Below, one piece after another: positions 16,549 to 26,031 of a stretch of 64,000 bases of DNA. The stretch is from the NCBI RefSeq assembly GCF_003008575.1, contig NZ_CP027667.1, forward strand, positions 1,368,501 to 1,432,500, read 5' to 3'. The number at the start of each line of letters is the position of its first letter. The first letter of the stretch is position 1. Under the pieces are notes generated by a model. It ran no database searches. It had not been told where the DNA came from and saw nothing but the letters and a program-made list of their open reading frames with translations. Made by a program: the position numbers and the translations under genes. The DNA is from Melaminivora suipulveris. GTDB taxonomy: Bacteria > Pseudomonadota > Gammaproteobacteria > Burkholderiales > Burkholderiaceae_C.

Positions 16549-17572
16549 TGCCGAACAACTCAAGGCGTTGGTGAAATCCCATATCGAGCGGGATGACCGA
16601 CACTTCTACTCTGTCGCCATGCAGGTCGCGGCCCGTGAAGCGAAGGTGGGCCACGGCAAGCTCGCCGAAGAACTGCGTGACATGATCGACGCGGCGAAAG
16701 CCCGTGTCTCGCCGGATAACTCCGAGGGCAAACTGGTGCCGCTGGCTCGTCCGCGCGGTGAACTGGCGAACCTGTTGACAGTTTCCTATCCGAAGAATCG
16801 TCTGGCAGACATGGTGCTCGATGCGGAAATGGCTGAACAGCTTGGCCGCATCATGAAAGAGCAGAAGCACCATTCGCGCATCCGCGAGCATGGCCTGTCG
16901 CCGAGACGCAAGCTGCTGCTGGTCGGCCCGCCAGGCACTGGCAAGACGATGACCGCCTCTGTGCTGGCCGGTGAACTTGGCATCCCGCTGTTTGCTGTTC
17001 GACTGGATGCCCTGATTACCAAGTTCATGGGGGAGACTGCCGCCAAGTTGCGCCAGATCTTCGATGCCATCAATGAGGTCCGCGGCGTTTACTTTTTCGA
17101 CGAGTTCGATGCCATTGGTTCGCAGAGAGGACTGGCCAACGATGTGGGCGAGATTCGGCGGGTGCTGAACAGCTTCCTGCAAATGATCGAGAGCGACCAA
17201 TCCCATAGCTTGATCGTCGCGGCGACCAACCATGTGGAGATTCTTGATTACGCGCTTTTTCGTCGATTCGACGATGTGATCGAGTATCGGCTTCCGACTA
17301 CGCCGCAGGCCGCCAAGCTGCTCCAGTCTCGGTTGGGCAAGTTTGCGCCCAAGCCTTTTCCGCTCAAGGCCATCACGGCCAAGGCGGAAGGCTTGAGTTA
17401 CGCAGAGATCAAACGCGCTGTGGATGAATCCATCAAGGAGGCGGTAATGCACGACGAGGAGCGCGTGAAGGCAGATGTGCTGGCACGCGCTTTCGATGAG
17501 CGCCGCAAATTCAGCTTCAGAATGAACAACAAGAAGGTCGTGCCGAACCATGCCGGATCAACAACAAGCTAA
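16541..17572 (+). CDS. ietA: AAA+ ATPase, IetA-like
   Basis: A 343-residue classical AAA ATPase. Walker A GPPGTGKT is at residues 129-136, Walker B VYFFDEFD with Asp187-Glu188, sensor-1 VAATNH near 220, and an arginine-finger region LFRRFDD. A helical N-terminal domain of about 115 residues precedes the AAA core. AAA ATPase followed by a subtilisin-like serine protease is the arrangement of IetAS, known as a plasmid incompatibility/stability module and listed among experimentally tested anti-phage systems. It is coupled to the XRE gene upstream by an 8-base overlap. The protease start lies 23 bases inside its 3' end. The partner is disrupted here, so this ATPase is probably orphaned. Confidence 0.85.
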   Translation: MANAEQLKALVKSHIERDDRHFYSVAMQVAAREAKVGHGKLAEELRDMIDAAKARVSPDNSEGKLVPLARPRGELANLLTVSYPKNRLADMVLDAEMAEQLGRIMKEQKHHSRIREHGLSPRRKLLLVGPPGTGKTMTASVLAGELGIPLFAVRLDALITKFMGETAAKLRQIFDAINEVRGVYFFDEFDAIGSQRGLANDVGEIRRVLNSFLQMIESDQSHSLIVAATNHVEILDYALFRRFDDVIEYRLPTTPQAAKLLQSRLGKFAPKPFPLKAITAKAEGLSYAEIKRAVDESIKEAVMHDEERVKADVLARAFDERRKFSFRMNNKKVVPNHAGSTTS

Positions 17573-17695
17573 ACGTCCGCATTTCATTCTTCGAGACACA
17601 TCACAAGCTGTCGAATTTAAGGCGCACTCTGCTGGAGGCAGATCGACGCGCGACGTACCGGTGCTACCCCGGCAGCAGCACGGTGCGTCCCTTAG

Positions 17696-18892
17696 GGAAG
17701 GTCTGCAAAACCTCGTTCATCAGGGCTGACGGGCGGATCGGCATGGCGGCCGTATCGTGATGCGGAACTAGCGGCGAATTTCGAGCAGATTTGGTGGCAA
17801 ATCTCAGCACCAGCGACCACCGCCGCACCTGTCGGGCACGGTGCGGACGCACTCATCCCTGCGCTGGCATCAACTGCCGACGCGCCATCCACAAATTGCC
17901 CAGCGCAAACAGCATCGTGAGGCGCGCCGTGTTTTTGGCCAGCCCCAGGTAGCGGACCTTGGCGTAGCCAAATTGCTGTTTGACGAGTCGAAATGGGTGC
18001 TCGACCTTGGCACGGATGCTGGCCTTGAGCTTCTCGGCCTTCTCCAGTAGCTGATGCAACTCGCGCTCGGGATCAAGGGCGCGGCGCTTGCCCGGGCGCA
18101 TTGCCACTTCCCAACGCACTTTGCTGCCCTTGAACTCCTCGCGCTTGTCCACGCCCTGGTAGCCCGCATCGCCCCAGGCATCGGCCTCCTGGCCATGCAA
18201 CAAGTTCGCCGCTTGGGTCACGTCGGCCACGTTGGCTGCGGTGCCAACCACCGTGTGCACCAAACCCGAGGCGGCATCCACACCGATGTGCGCCTTCATC
18301 CCGAAGTGCCATTGGTTGCCCTTCTTGCTCTGGTGCATCTCTGGGTCGCGCTCACCCTTGCGGTTCTTGGTCGAACTCGGCGCGGCAATGATGGTGGCAT
18401 CGACCACCGTGCCGGTCTTGAGCATCAGGCCCTGCTGGGCCAAGGTCGCGTTGATCGCAGCCAACACCTGGGGCGCCAGCTCGTGCTTTTCCAGCAGGTG
18501 CCGAAACCGCAAAATGGTCGTCTCGTCAGGCAGTCGCGCGGCACCGTCCAGGCCGACGAAGCGGCGGTATAGCGGACGCTCGTGCAGTTCCTCCTCCATG
18601 GCCGGATCGCTCAGGTTCCACCACAGCTGCAGGCAGTGGATGCGCAGCATCGTCTCCACGGCAAACCGCGGGCGTCCGCCCAGCGCCTGATGCGCGCCGC
18701 TCGCGTGCGGTTGAATGAGCGTCACCAGCGCCGCCCAGGGCACGACCTGGTTCATCTCTTCGAGGAAGACCTCCTTGCGGGTCTTTTTGGGCAGCGGCTC
18801 AAGGCCAAGCGTGATCTGGTTCATGAACGCCATCGTCGCCTGTCGTCAGGCTTCATGCCACTCGGGATGACGAGAGGTTTTGCAGACCTTCC
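17696..18892 (-). mobile_element. IS5-family insertion sequence, 1,197 bp, complete
   Basis: The terminal inverted repeats GGAAGGTCTGCAAAACCTC (17696-17714) and its exact complement (18874-18892) bound the element. The 4-bp target duplication TTAG lies at 17692-17695 and 18893-18896, matching the YTAR preference of the IS5 group. The size is typical of that group. One transposase gene fills most of the element on the minus strand. Perfect ends and duplication indicate a recent, simple transposition. Confidence 0.93.
17853..18833 (-). CDS. IS5-family transposase
   Basis: A 326-residue DDE transposase. The N-terminal DUF772-type DNA-binding segment contains GGRPRFAVETMLRIHCLQLW (about 53-72). 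The catalytic core shows the first Asp in GTVVDATIIAAP (about 141), the second in DAWGDAGYQG, and the Glu in KVEHPFRLVKQQFGY, the characteristic IS5 Y-(2)-R-(3)-E-like C-terminal signature. No frameshift is needed, unlike IS elements with split frames, and the enzyme looks intact. An internal Met at codon 4 (18824) is an alternative start. Confidence 0.93.
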   Translation of the reverse strand: MAFMNQITLGLEPLPKKTRKEVFLEEMNQVVPWAALVTLIQPHASGAHQALGGRPRFAVETMLRIHCLQLWWNLSDPAMEEELHERPLYRRFVGLDGAARLPDETTILRFRHLLEKHELAPQVLAAINATLAQQGLMLKTGTVVDATIIAAPSSTKNRKGERDPEMHQSKKGNQWHFGMKAHIGVDAASGLVHTVVGTAANVADVTQAANLLHGQEADAWGDAGYQGVDKREEFKGSKVRWEVAMRPGKRRALDPERELHQLLEKAEKLKASIRAKVEHPFRLVKQQFGYAKVRYLGLAKNTARLTMLFALGNLWMARRQLMPAQG

Positions 18893-21264
18893 TTAGCGGT
18901 CAGATTGACAGCTTGAAGCCCGCAGCAACACAAGCTGCGCAGGCCCAACGAGACCTACAACTGGAAAGCGGGCTGGGTCTGCAGATCCAGTTCACCAGCC
19001 AGCCGGATGTCGAATTTGCGTTCGAGAGCTTGGCAAACGAGACCAAGAAAATCGAGCTTCTCAGTGTGCGCCACGAGGGCAATCGGACTTTCGCCAATGT
19101 CTTTGTCCCTGATGGGGGCCTTGCGCATTTTGAGAAGTACGTCTCCGACTATCTGGCGGAGAAGAAGGACAGCCGCGGTCAGGCGCGTGACCACCGGAAA
19201 CTGCTGGATGCCATCGAGTCCATTCGAGCGGCAGAAGTCCGAGCCTTGTGGACTGACGATCCCGCCCTCTTGCCTGCTGATTTGACAGTTGCCTTTTGGT
19301 GGGAGGTATGGCTGCCTGTTCGAGGTCAAGGGCAACGGCAGGTCGTCGTGGAAGACTTCAAAAAGCTCGCTCGCTTGGCGGAATGTGTCGTCAGCGACAA
19401 ACAGGTCAACTTTCCCGAGCGCACGGTGCTGCTGATGCACGGATCGCAGCAACAGCTTTCACGATCGGTGATGACGCTGAACTGCGTTGCCGAGCTTCGC
19501 TATGCCAAGGAAACTGCCGAATTCTTCGATGGCATGGGTGTGGGTGAGCAACGCGAATGGGCAGACGATTTGCAGCGACGTGCCCAATTGCCGCCACCGG
19601 ACGATGCGGCCCCCCGAGTCTGCCTACTAGACTCCGGCGTGACGCGCGCGCATCCGCTGCTGGCCCCCCTGATGGATGAAGGAGACCTGCATACGGTAGA
19701 ACCGGCATGGGGCGTGGATGACGAAGCGGATCACGGTACGGGCCTGGCCGGCTTGGCGGCCTATGGCGATCTTACGGATGCCTTGTCCTCTGCTGACCCG
19801 ATCAGCGTCCCGCATCGGCTGGAGTCGGTCAAGCTGGTGCCTGCAGAAGGCGCCAACGAAGGCGATGCGCGTCACCATGCTTATCTTTTTACTGAAGGCG
19901 TCGCGCGCCCTGAAATCTCCGCCCCGAACCGGCAGCGCGTGTTTACGTCGGCTGTGACAGCTTCGGACTACCGTGATCGTGGTCGTCCGTCGTCATGGTC
20001 TGCTGCTGTCGATGGCCTTGCTGCGGATACCGATGGGGCTAGCGAAAGTCCGCGCCTGTTCGTGCTGTCCGCTGGCAACACGCGCGATCCCAATGCGTGG
20101 GCTGGGTATCCCGATAGCCTTTCCACCAATCTTGTGCACGACCCCGGCCAGGCATGGAACGCGATCACGGTGGGCGCTTGCACCGACAAGATCGACACAG
20201 AAGGACATCCTTCCTTGAATCCGGTCGCTGAAGTCGGTGGCCTCAGTCCCTTCACGACGACAACCAGAACGTGGGATCGGGCATGGCCCTTGAAACCCGA
20301 AGTGGTGCTGGAAGGTGGCAATGCGGCCAAGGATGATCTTGGCGCGGTTGGCATGGCCAGCCTGAACTTGCTGACGACCCACAACCAGCCGCTGAATCGC
20401 TTGTTCACCACCAGCAACGCCACCAGCGCAGCGTCGGCATTGTGTGCGGGGATGGCGGCGCAGATCATGGCGGCCTATCCGCACCTCCGACCGGAGACCG
20501 TGCGTGCGTTGTTGGTGCATTCGGCGCAATGGAGCGAGACCATGCGCGGGATGTTCTTGCCCGCAGTGCCAAACAAGGATGACTATGTTCACCTGATCCG
20601 TCACTGCGGATGGGGCGCCCCGGATTTGAGTCGGGCGCTCTGGAGCGCGGGGGACTCGCTGACCTTGCTGGTTGAAGACCAGGTGCACCCCTATGCGAAG
20701 GTTCAGGGCAAGGGCATCGTGACGCGCGACATGAATCTGCATTCCTTGCCGTGGCCGAAGGATGAACTGGAGGCGTTGCAGGACACGCCTGTCGAGATGC
20801 GTGTCACGCTCTCCTATTTCATTGAACCCAATCCGTCGGCGCGTGGCGCTGCATCCAAGTATCACTACCCTTCGCATCGTCTGCGATTCGATGTGCAGCG
20901 TCCGCTTGATGCGTCCACCGAGAACTTTGTCGCACGGGTGAATGCAGCGGCCCAGCGCGAGGATGAGGGCGATCCTGTGAATCCCTCTGATCCCAACTGG
21001 CTGCTGGGTGAACGGCAACGACATCGTGGTTCGCTGCACCAGGATGTGTGGAGAGGCACGGCGGCTGAATTGGCCAGCCGTGGCTTCATTGCTGTCTATC
21101 CTTCGGCAGGGTGGTGGCGGACGCGGCCTGCGCTGGAACGCTATGGCCTGCCAGCACGGTATAGCCTTGTAGTGTCCATTCAGACGCAGCAGACGGATAT
21201 TGATCTTTACGCTGCTGTCGCCCAGAAAATCCCTGTGGCCAATGCCGTCGTCGTGAATACGTAA

Positions 21265-21592
21265 CGAGCGTCCCGGCGTGCCGCCTTCGGGCTCGCGGGC
21301 TGCGCCCCGCGCTTCGTGCCGAATCGCGGCCATTCGGCTTTGATCCCTGACGCCTCCGGCCCTCTCGGGCCTGCGCGCTCCGCTTGCCCCAAAAACCGAG
21401 TGTGTGCAGTGGGCGGGGTGTGGGCGGTCTTGCTGTTCCCTTCACCGTATCACGGCGTTCTCGCCGTCAAGGGCGGCGCGCGCTCGTGCGCGCTTGCGTC
21501 CTGGCGGCCGTCTGCGACCCCTGACTGCTTGCGCTGCGCCGTGCCCCGGAAGGGTCGGGCAATTCCGCCCGGCAACCTTTCAGGAGTTCACC
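21265..21592. repeat. Intergenic region with copy A of a dispersed ICE repeat
   Basis: No gene is seen. About 21281-21392 is a degenerate copy of a GC-rich element found again at about 22000-22110, 26569-26755 and 27791-27980. Shared words include GGGCTGCGCCCCG, GGCCATTCGGCTT and GGGCCTGCGCGCT. The remainder is GC-rich leader sequence ending with CAGGAG before the DUF2958 start at 21593. Confidence 0.6.
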
Positions 21593-21943
21593 ATGAACAA
21601 CGCACTCATCACTGCCGAGCAGCGCATCGTGCTGCTGGCCAACGGCCGCGAATCGCTGGAGAACCCGGACTTCGATCCGGCCCCGGTGGTCAAGCTGTTC
21701 ACGCCGGACGGCGGCGCGACCTGGCTGCTGACCGAGATTGATCCCGATGACCACGATCACGCCTTTGGTCTTTGCGACCTGGGCCTGGGGATGCCGGAAA
21801 TCGGCTGGGTCAGCCTGGGCGAGCTGGCGACGGTGCGCGGCGGGCTGGGCCTGCCGATTGAGCGCGACCTGTCGTTCCGCGCCGAGAAGCGGCTGAGCGC
21901 CTATGCGCGCGATGCGCGGCTGGCCGGGCGGGTCATTGTCTGA
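21593..21943 (+). CDS. DUF2958 domain-containing protein (copy 1)
   Basis: A 116-residue protein with the DUF2958 pattern: PVVKLFTPDGGATWLLTEID (about 29-48), FGLCDLGLGMPEIGWVSL and RDLSFRAEKRLSAY. The family is common on ICEs and conjugative plasmids and has no established function. Short length and acidic character are normal for it. CAGGAG stands 8 bases before the ATG. A second divergent copy is found at 28515-28862 in the same element. Confidence 0.85.
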   Translation: MNNALITAEQRIVLLANGRESLENPDFDPAPVVKLFTPDGGATWLLTEIDPDDHDHAFGLCDLGLGMPEIGWVSLGELATVRGGLGLPIERDLSFRAEKRLSAYARDARLAGRVIV

Positions 21944-22672
21944 CCCGGCCCTGGGGCGTCGCGGGACGCCCCTTCGCATCGCGCCCACGCGGCGCGATGC
22001 CTGCGCGCCTTCGGCTTGCTCTCCAGGGGAAAGCCCTGCGGGCTATCCCCACCGCGCAGGCTTGGCGCCCCTGAGCACTGCCGACCCGGCTACGCCGGAT
22101 CGGCCAGACCGCATTCGCAGCAGATCCACGATGCCTTGCGTGGACTCGTCCTGATCTTGCATTGAAGGCTGGGCGTCCCCGGCCCTCTGGGAGATGACCG
22201 GTCGCGCTGTCGTGCTGCGCATCGAGCCCCCTGCGGGGTCTCGCCCCTGACGGGCTTCCATCGTTCCCTCGCTCCGCTCGGCTGACGCCTCCGGCCCGGC
22301 TTCCAGCTTCGGGCCTGCGCGCTTCGCTTGCCGTGCGGTCGGCGTGTGGAGGGCCGTTGCCTTGTCCAGCCGTCTTCCCTGACCTCATCACCTTGTCCGC
22401 GACTGTAGCCCGCGCCCGTGCGCCATCAAGGCGCGCAGGGCCGAGTCCTCGGCTGCGCCTGCGGGCCGCACCAACCCTGCGCTTGTCTCCTTGACGGCCC
22501 CCGTCCGCGCGCTCCTGACCGTCGCGGGCGATGAACTCAGGAAAGACGGTGGCAACAGGGCCAACCGGGTTCCTCGTGCCGACCGCACCGAACAGCCACA
22601 AAGGCTGGGCTCCGAATCTAGGAATCCGGTGTGCGGTTTTCTTCAACAGCCTTTTTGTTCAGGAGAAAGACC
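21944..22672. repeat. 729-bp gene-free stretch with copy B of the dispersed ICE repeat
   Basis: No credible coding frame is seen on either strand. About 22000-22110 carries the right half of the dispersed repeat (GGGGAAAGCCCTGCGGGCTA, CCGCGCAGGCTTGGCGCCCC, CGGCTACGCCGGATCGGC). About 22256-22336 carries a degenerate left half, so the copy is split or rearranged. The last 70 bases lead to the DUF932 gene, with CAGGAGAAAG before its ATG. Confidence 0.6.
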
Positions 22673-23500
22673 ATGCAACTCGCCTCCCGTTTCGCTTCCC
22701 ATTCCCCCGCACTGCGCAGCGACACCCCGCTGTCCGATGACCAGATTCGCAGGGTGGCCCCGTCCATCTTCGCGGACGCCCCGCATGAGAGCCGTTCCGA
22801 GCGGTACAGCTACATCCCCACGGCTGCCGTGCTGACCGAGCTTCGCAAGGAGGGGTTTCAGCCCTTCATGGTGTGCCAGACCCGCGTGCGCAACGAGGGC
22901 CGGCGCGACCACACGAAACACATGCTGCGCCTGCGCCACGCCAACCAGATCAACGCCCGCGAAGCCAACGAAATCATCCTGCTGAACTCGCACGACGGCA
23001 CGAGCAGCTATCAATTACTGGGTGGCATGTTCCGCTTCGTTTGCAGCAATGGCCTTGTCTGCGGCGACACCGTGGGCGATGTGCGCGTGCCCCACAAGGG
23101 CGACGTGGCGGGCCAAGTCATCGAGGGCGCCTATCAGGTGCTGGGCGGCTTCGAGCATGCGCAGGCATCGCGCGAATCCATGCAGGCCATTACCTTGGAT
23201 GCCGGGGAATCGGAAGTGTTCGCCCGCGCCGCGCTGGCCCTCAAGTACGACGACCCGGACAAGCCCGCGCCCATCACGGAATCGCAAATCCTGATGCCGC
23301 GCCGCTTCGACGACCGCCGCCCCGACCTGTGGAGCGTGTTCAACCGCACGCAGGAGAACTTGACCAAGGGCGGATTGCATGGCCGCAGCGCCAACGGACG
23401 CCGCCAGCAGACCCGGCCCGTGCAGGGCATTGATTCGGAAATTCGCCTGAACCGCGCCCTGTGGCTGCTGGCCGATGGCATGCGCGCCCTCAAGGCCTGA
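22673..23500 (+). CDS. DUF932 (DUF945, phage/plasmid-like) domain-containing protein
   Basis: A 275-residue protein of the DUF932 family, widespread on phages, plasmids and ICEs and of unknown biochemical function. Recognisable parts are YIPTAAVLTELRKEGFQP (about 46-63), HMLRLRH, NEIILLNSHDGTSSYQLLGG and FRFVCSNGLVCGD (about 121-133). Residues 235-275 form a polar tail ending LNRALWLLADGMRAL. The start follows CAGGAGAAAGACC. It stands directly upstream of the ParB-like gene (74-base gap) in an arrangement typical of ICE maintenance blocks. Confidence 0.85.
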   Translation: MQLASRFASHSPALRSDTPLSDDQIRRVAPSIFADAPHESRSERYSYIPTAAVLTELRKEGFQPFMVCQTRVRNEGRRDHTKHMLRLRHANQINAREANEIILLNSHDGTSSYQLLGGMFRFVCSNGLVCGDTVGDVRVPHKGDVAGQVIEGAYQVLGGFEHAQASRESMQAITLDAGESEVFARAALALKYDDPDKPAPITESQILMPRRFDDRRPDLWSVFNRTQENLTKGGLHGRSANGRRQQTRPVQGIDSEIRLNRALWLLADGMRALKA

Positions 23501-23574
23501 CCCCCTCTGACGTTTTCCCCGCCGGAGGGGCGGTTCCCCTCCATTCCCTTGTTTCACTTGATTGGAGATTCACC

Positions 23575-25629
23575 ATGAACGCCGTTACCTACACCGAAGC
23601 CCAAGCCCTCAACACCCGCGCTAACGTGCTGCAAGCCGCCGACCCGAGCAAGCACATGATTCTGGTGCCGCTGTCGCGGCTGGTGCTGCGCCCCACGGGC
23701 CGCAACGTGCGCAAGACCGTCCCGCGCATGTCCATCCCCGAGTTGGCCGCGAGCATCCAGCGCGTGGGCCTGCTGCAAAACCTGATCGTGATCCCCGCCG
23801 CCGATGGCGAGCACTACGAGGTCGTGGCCGGTAGCCGTCGCCTCGCCGCGCTGAAGTTGCTGGTGAAGAAGCACCGCATCGCCAAGGATTGGCAGGTGCC
23901 ATGTCTGCAGGTGGCCGATGGCACGGCCCGCACCGCCAGCCTCACCGAGAACGTGCAGCGCGAAGCCATGCACCCGGCAGACCAGTTCGAGGCATTCGCC
24001 GCGCTGGTGGCCGAAGGCCGACCCATCGAGGACATTGCGGCGGATTTCTCCGTCACGCCGCTGGTGGTGCAGCGCCGCTTGAAGCTGGCGAATGTCTCGC
24101 CGCGCCTGATGGCGGACTATCGGGCCGATGCCGTGAGCCTTGACCAATTGATGGCCCTGGCCGGGACGGATGACCATGCGGCACAGGAAGCCGCCTACTA
24201 CGACGCCCCGCAGTGGCAGCGCCAACCGTCGGCGCTGCGCGAACGCCTGACGGAGCGCGAGATTGACGCCTACCGGCATCCGCTGGTGCGTTTCGTCGGG
24301 CTGGACGCCTACGAGCAGGCGGGCGGTGGCATCCGCCGTGACCTGTTCGCGGAGGACGATGCGGGCGTGTACCTGACCGATGCCGCGCTGTTGGAACGAC
24401 TGGCGCAGAACAAGCTGGCGGGCATCGCCGCCGAGGTGAAGGCCGAGGGCTGGGCTTGGGCCGACGCCACGCCGGGCGTGACCCATGCCGACCTGCACGC
24501 TTTCCAGCGTGCCCCGAGGGAGCGGCGCGAGCCGAGCAAGCGCGAAGCGCAGCGCATCGAAAAACTGCAAGCCAAGATGCAGGAGGTAGCCGAAGCCATT
24601 GATGCCGCGACGGACGCCGACGACGAGGACAAGGCCGACGCAATGCAGGAGGAAGGCGAAGCCCTGGGCGAGCAGTTGCAGGCGCTGGAAGATGGCTTGC
24701 AAGGGTACGGCGCGAACGTGAAGGCCGCAGCGGGGGCCATCGTCACCATTGACCGCAACGGCGAGGCCGTGATTCATCGTGGGCTGCTGCGTGAAGCCGA
24801 AGCGAAGGCGCTGCGCACACTGGAGAAGCTGCGCCAAGGGTTCAGCGACCCAGATGCCGCGAACGATGACGAAGGCGAGGAAGACATGCAGCCGAAGGCC
24901 GCAGCGATTTCCGACCGACTGGCCCAGCGCCTGAGCGCCCATCGCACCGCCGCGCTGCAAATCGAGGTGGCCCGGCATCCGCAAGTCGCGCTGGCTGCGC
25001 TGGTGCATGACATGGTGCAGACCGTCTTGCAGGGCCGCTACTACGGCCACGATATTCCGCTGGGCGTGAGCCTGAAAGTCCAAGACCGGCTTGAAGGCAT
25101 GGCCCCGGACTGGCCGGAATCGCCCGCTGCCGTGGCGCTGCGTGAATTGCAGCAGGCGTGGAGCGGCAAGCTGCCCGAGGACAGCGCCGAACTGTTTGCC
25201 GCGCTGCTGGCGATGGAGCAAGGCGAACTGGTCAAGCTGCTGGCCGTGTGCGTGGCTTCGACGGTGGACGTGGTGACGCCGCGCGCCACGCCGCACCAGC
25301 CCGGCGCGGAACTGGCGCGGGCCGTGGGCCTCGATATGGCCGCATGGTGGCAGCCGACCGCCGAGGGGTATTTCAAGCACGTTCCGAAGGCGGCAGTTCT
25401 GCAAGCCGTGGGCGAGTACGCGCCCGATCAGGTTTCCCGGCTGGCGAAGCTGAAGAAGGCCGACATTGCCAGCGAAGCCGAGCGGCTGGCCGATGGCACG
25501 GGCTGGATGCCTGCCATCTTCAAGGCCGAAGGCCCGCAGGATGCCGCGCAGGAGGCAGGCCCGGAGCAGGACGCCCCGGAGGATGCCGAGGAAATGGCGG
25601 ATGAACCCGCCGAGGCGCTGGCCGCTTGA
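23575..25629 (+). CDS. ParB/RepB/Spo0J family partition-like protein
   Basis: A 684-residue protein with an N-terminal ParB nuclease-like/CTPase domain: LVPLSRLVLRPTGRNVRKT (about 25-43), ELAASIQRVGLLQNLIV, HYEVVAGSRRLAALKLL and LTENVQREAMHPADQFEAF. It then has an HTH region (IEDIAADFSVTPLVVQRRLK, about 144-163). The long C-terminal half includes a predicted coiled coil (about 320-370) and an acidic tail. Canonical chromosomal ParB is about 300 residues, so this belongs to the extended ICE/plasmid type. It is not adjacent to the ParA at 31447. It probably binds DNA for maintenance or regulation; a direct partition role is inferred. Confidence 0.87.
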   Translation: MNAVTYTEAQALNTRANVLQAADPSKHMILVPLSRLVLRPTGRNVRKTVPRMSIPELAASIQRVGLLQNLIVIPAADGEHYEVVAGSRRLAALKLLVKKHRIAKDWQVPCLQVADGTARTASLTENVQREAMHPADQFEAFAALVAEGRPIEDIAADFSVTPLVVQRRLKLANVSPRLMADYRADAVSLDQLMALAGTDDHAAQEAAYYDAPQWQRQPSALRERLTEREIDAYRHPLVRFVGLDAYEQAGGGIRRDLFAEDDAGVYLTDAALLERLAQNKLAGIAAEVKAEGWAWADATPGVTHADLHAFQRAPRERREPSKREAQRIEKLQAKMQEVAEAIDAATDADDEDKADAMQEEGEALGEQLQALEDGLQGYGANVKAAAGAIVTIDRNGEAVIHRGLLREAEAKALRTLEKLRQGFSDPDAANDDEGEEDMQPKAAAISDRLAQRLSAHRTAALQIEVARHPQVALAALVHDMVQTVLQGRYYGHDIPLGVSLKVQDRLEGMAPDWPESPAAVALRELQQAWSGKLPEDSAELFAALLAMEQGELVKLLAVCVASTVDVVTPRATPHQPGAELARAVGLDMAAWWQPTAEGYFKHVPKAAVLQAVGEYAPDQVSRLAKLKKADIASEAERLADGTGWMPAIFKAEGPQDAAQEAGPEQDAPEDAEEMADEPAEALAA

Positions 25630-25691
25630 CCCACGCCGAAGGCAAGCGCCCCGGCTTCGACCGGGGCGCTTCGCTGAAAGGAGACGCCCCC

Positions 25692-25901
25692 ATGACCCGC
25701 ACCACCACCAGCCGCCCGCGCATGGCGGCGGTCTATGCACCCGGCACGGTGCGCGCCCGCCGCTGGCACGGCGATGGCGACGTGCGCGGCTACCGCCCGC
25801 CCTCGGGCTGGTCGGCCCGCGCTGACCTCACCGACATACATCCCATCACGGGCCGCGCCTTGCCGCGTGCAGTGTGGTGGATCATCGAGACGAAGGAATG
25901 A
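25692..25901 (+). CDS. Small ICE-conserved hypothetical protein (69 aa)
   Basis: A 69-residue protein starting MTRTTTSRPRMAAVYAPGTV and ending AVWWIIETKE. It is basic at the N terminus with several Trp residues. GAAAGGAG precedes the ATG, and it follows the ParB-like gene by 62 bases in the same direction, so it is probably cotranscribed. No family is recognised. Two strong hairpins follow its stop. Confidence 0.6.
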   Translation: MTRTTTSRPRMAAVYAPGTVRARRWHGDGDVRGYRPPSGWSARADLTDIHPITGRALPRAVWWIIETKE

Positions 25902-25911
25902 CCGCGTTCAG

Positions 25912-25983
25912 CACCGCGCCCAGATCGTTCCGTCCTGGGCGCGGTGAAACGCAAAATCCGGGCGCGGCGGTGGCCGCGCCCGG
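25912..25983. terminator. Two perfect hairpins between convergent genes
   Basis: CACCGCGCCCAG (25912-25923) is exactly complementary to CTGGGCGCGGTG (25935-25946). CCGGGCGCGGC (25958-25968) is exactly complementary to GCCGCGCCCGG (25973-25983). They lie just after the stop of the 69-aa gene and before the end of the convergent GNAT gene. They lack long T-runs, so a bidirectional transcription-blocking role is inferred. Confidence 0.6.
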
Positions 25984-26031
25984 TGTTGAAACCGAATAGC
26001 CGGGGCATTACGCCGCCGCCTTCGCTGGCAC

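Larger units (their letters stand above)
17550..21264 (+). pseudogene. ietS: IetS-like subtilisin (S8) protease gene, interrupted by an IS5-family element
   Basis: The intact gene can be rebuilt. It starts at ATG 17550 (MPDQQQAKRPHFILRD), is read to base 17695, and resumes at 18897 after removal of the IS and one TTAG copy. The joined frame is 2,514 bases, giving 837 residues with no frame change. In that numbering the catalytic triad is Asp294 (VCLLDSGV), His328 (ADHGTGLAG) and Ser559 (SNATSAAS), with the oxyanion Asn in LSAGN. As it stands, only 48 residues plus IS-derived codons would follow the native start. The 3' part contains the whole catalytic domain but only a weak TTG start at 18880 within the IS end, so function is probably lost. 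The start overlaps ietA by 23 bases. Confidence 0.9.
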
